7,566 bases of DNA from Betaproteobacteria bacterium (GTDB lineage Bacteria > Pseudomonadota > Gammaproteobacteria > Burkholderiales > SG8-39): contig VBCT01000069.1 in NCBI GenBank assembly GCA_005882235.1, positions 1 through 7,566 on the forward strand, written 5' to 3'. Under the pieces are notes generated by a model. It was not told the origin of the DNA. It was given only the letters and a program-made list of their open reading frames with translations, and did not search any database. How positions within the stretch are numbered: the first letter of the stretch is position 1; each line of letters begins with the position of its first letter. This document shows positions 6,001 through 7,566 of this stretch, piece by piece. Made by a program: the position numbers and the translations under genes.

Positions 6001-7323
6001 TCAGCGCCGCATCGCCACGCCCATCAGGCGGTCGGGCAGCCAGGTTGCGATCTCGGGAAAGACGCACAGGATCACGATCGCGAGGAACATGCAGATCACG
6101 TAGGGAATCGTCCCCCACATGATGCGCGTGACCGGTACGTCGGGCGCGATCGAGCTGACGATGTAGATGTTGAGGCCGACCGGCGGGTGGATCAGGCCGA
6201 TCTCCATGTTGATGGTCAGGATCACGCCGAACCACACCGGGTCGAACCCGGCTGCAGTGATGATGGGATAGAGGATGGGCGCGGTCATCAGGATGATCGC
6301 CGCCGGCGGAATGAAAAAACCGCACACCAGCAGGAACAGGTTGATCATCCCCATCAGCACCCAGCGGTTGAAGTGCGCGTCGGCGATCGCCTGCGCGAGC
6401 GTCTGCGTGAGATAGAGCGAAGTGAGCATGTAGCCGAAGAGCACGGCCGCCGCGATGATCATCAGGATCATCACCGACTCGCGCGTCGTGTCGCGCAGGA
6501 TCGCCCACCAGCTCTTTGCGCTCCACATCCTGTAGATGATCACGGCCATCACGACGCACAGAGCCGCGCCCACGCCGGCCGCTTCCGAGGGCGTCGCCAC
6601 GCCGCCGTAGAGCACGTACATGACGCCGACGATGATCGCGAGAAACGGCGCGATTTTCGGGATCGACTCGAACTTTTCCTTCCAGCTATAGCGGAAATCG
6701 ACCGCGTGCGACCGGAATCCGCGCTTCCAGATGATGAACAGCGTCCACAGCATGAAAAGGCCGGTGAGCATGATGCCGGGAATGACCCCGGCGAGGAACA
6801 GGCGCCCGATCGAAGTCTCGGTCGCAATTCCGTAGAGGATAAAGGTGATCGAAGGCGGGATCAGGATTCCGAGCGTGCCTCCCGCGCAGATCGATCCGGT
6901 CGCCACGTCGTCCGGGTAGCCGCGCCGGCGCATCTCGGGAATGCCCATCTTGCCGATCGCGGCGCAGCACGCGGGCGAGGATCCGGTGAGCGCGGCGAAG
7001 AGCGCGCACGCCCCAAGGTTGGAGATCACCAGGCCTCCCGGCAGCCGGTAGAGCCAGCGGTCGAGCGCCTCGTAGAGGTCCTTGCCCGCGGGCGAGGAGC
7101 CGATCGCCGCGCCCATCATCACGAACATCGGGATCGACACGAGCGTGAAGTCGTTCAGGCCCGCGTAGAAGGTTTCGGCGACGACGTGCAGCGCGCCGAA
7201 TCCCTGGAAGATCATGATGAAGACGACGGCGATCGCGCCCAGGCCGAACGCGACCGGAGTGCCCGAAAGGAGCATCGCGAGCGTGACGAGCAGCACCATG
7301 AGACCCTGGGTGGTGGGGCTCAC
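6001..7323 (-). CDS. dctM: TRAP transporter large permease subunit (DctM family)
   Basis: The 440-residue inner-membrane protein forms the transport domain of a tripartite ATP-independent periplasmic transporter, which imports organic acids with sodium using a separate binding protein. It is hydrophobic throughout, with about a dozen membrane segments. Family signatures are visible: SGTPVAFGLG near residue 20, LTGSSPACCAAIG (112-124), GGTLGILIPPSI (148-159), and NMEIGLIHPPVGLN (372-385). The start is taken as GTG at 7323, because AAGGAG lies 8 bases upstream (7332-7337 on the plus strand), the length then fits the family, and the codon overlaps the stop of the small permease gene (GTGA). A longer open frame to 7461 would add 46 arginine-rich residues that look like shadow of the small permease. 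The substrate is unknown. It faces the Bug gene tail-to-tail, with no terminator-like hairpin in the 8-base gap. Confidence 0.93.
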   Translation of the reverse strand: MSPTTQGLMVLLVTLAMLLSGTPVAFGLGAIAVVFIMIFQGFGALHVVAETFYAGLNDFTLVSIPMFVMMGAAIGSSPAGKDLYEALDRWLYRLPGGLVISNLGACALFAALTGSSPACCAAIGKMGIPEMRRRGYPDDVATGSICAGGTLGILIPPSITFILYGIATETSIGRLFLAGVIPGIMLTGLFMLWTLFIIWKRGFRSHAVDFRYSWKEKFESIPKIAPFLAIIVGVMYVLYGGVATPSEAAGVGAALCVVMAVIIYRMWSAKSWWAILRDTTRESVMILMIIAAAVLFGYMLTSLYLTQTLAQAIADAHFNRWVLMGMINLFLLVCGFFIPPAAIILMTAPILYPIITAAGFDPVWFGVILTINMEIGLIHPPVGLNIYIVSSIAPDVPVTRIMWGTIPYVICMFLAIVILCVFPEIATWLPDRLMGVAMRR

Positions 7324-7566
7324 GCTTGACGCTCCTTCGCGATTCCAAAGGGCGGCTCGCGCCCCGTGACGAGATTGTAGATGTCGGCGACGTATTGCAG
7401 CGACAAGAGGCCCAGGCCGATCGGCATCGAGGAATACGGGATCCACAGGCGCGCGCGCCACATGGTGTCGGAGACCCAGCGGTGGTCCCAGGCCTCCTTC
7501 CAGAAATTGAACGTGAGCACCGCGAGCACCACGCTGAAGGCGAGCGAGAGCGAGGCGGCAAACAGC
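7320..7566 (-). CDS. dctQ: TRAP transporter small permease subunit (DctQ family), C-terminal fragment
   Basis: The gene runs off the right edge of the window; 81 complete C-terminal codons are visible. The fragment shows a hydrophobic helix (LFAASLSLAFSVVLAVLTF), a polar loop containing WKEAWDHRWVSDT, then the family-typical RLWIPYSSMPIGLGLLSLQY helix and a short cytoplasmic tail ending KERQA. These match the last two of the four helices of DctQ, the small membrane subunit that holds the transport subunit and helps dock the binding protein. Its TGA overlaps the GTG start of the large permease, the normal gene order with translational coupling. The DctP binding protein, if present, should lie beyond the right edge. 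Confidence 0.82.
   Translation of the reverse strand, partial: LFAASLSLAFSVVLAVLTFNFWKEAWDHRWVSDTMWRARLWIPYSSMPIGLGLLSLQYVADIYNLVTGREPPFGIAKERQA
7332..7337 (-). promoter_or_regulatory. Ribosome binding site of the TRAP large permease
   Basis: On the minus strand this reads AAGGAG, 8 bases before the GTG at 7323, inside the end of the small permease gene. It supports the GTG start and coupled translation. Confidence 0.7.

Noticed and set aside
6187..7329. 380-codon plus-strand open frame opposite the TRAP large permease gene
   Set aside because: The Asp/Arg/His-rich product is the antisense image of a hydrophobic membrane protein gene; DctM signatures on the minus strand are decisive.

Overview
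The window is a compact, GC-rich stretch of bacterial chromosome with no RNA genes, mobile elements or CRISPR. Nothing without a gene exceeds 113 bases. Very high GC, absence of TAA stops, a Bug-type solute-binding protein and the mix of CaiB/BaiF CoA-transferase, acyl-CoA dehydrogenase and TRAP genes suggest a betaproteobacterium of Burkholderiales type. That assignment is inference from gene content, not from a marker gene.

Layout. (1) Positions 1-162 carry the C-terminal end of an enoyl-CoA hydratase. (2) After a 113-base gap with a GC hairpin and a strong ribosome binding site comes a 658-residue thiamine-diphosphate (ThDP) enzyme with a twin-arginine signal (276-2252). It overlaps by ATGA with a small secreted mono-heme cytochrome c (2249-2581). 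(3) A class III CoA-transferase lies convergent on the minus strand (2578-3768), sharing a CTAG stop palindrome with the cytochrome gene. (4) A 59-base divergent promoter region separates it from an acyl-CoA dehydrogenase (3828-4988), followed 23 bases later by a Bug-family periplasmic binding protein (5012-5992). (5) Convergent to these, 8 bases away, are the TRAP transporter large permease (6001-7323, minus) and the C-terminal end of its small permease (7320-7566, minus), joined by a GTGA overlap.

How the genes may work together. The set reads as a carboxylic-acid uptake and catabolism locus: periplasmic capture (Bug protein) and TRAP uptake, CoA activation (CoA-transferase), alpha,beta-dehydrogenation (acyl-CoA dehydrogenase) and hydration (enoyl-CoA hydratase). 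The least ordinary part is the Tat-exported ThDP enzyme translationally coupled to a secreted cytochrome c. It suggests a periplasmic ThDP-dependent oxidation (for example of a 2-oxo acid or aldehyde) that delivers electrons to a c-type cytochrome. Substrates cannot be read from the sequence. A second point is that the acyl-CoA dehydrogenase lacks the usual C-terminal catalytic glutamate and has a Glu at the alternative position used by isovaleryl-CoA dehydrogenase.
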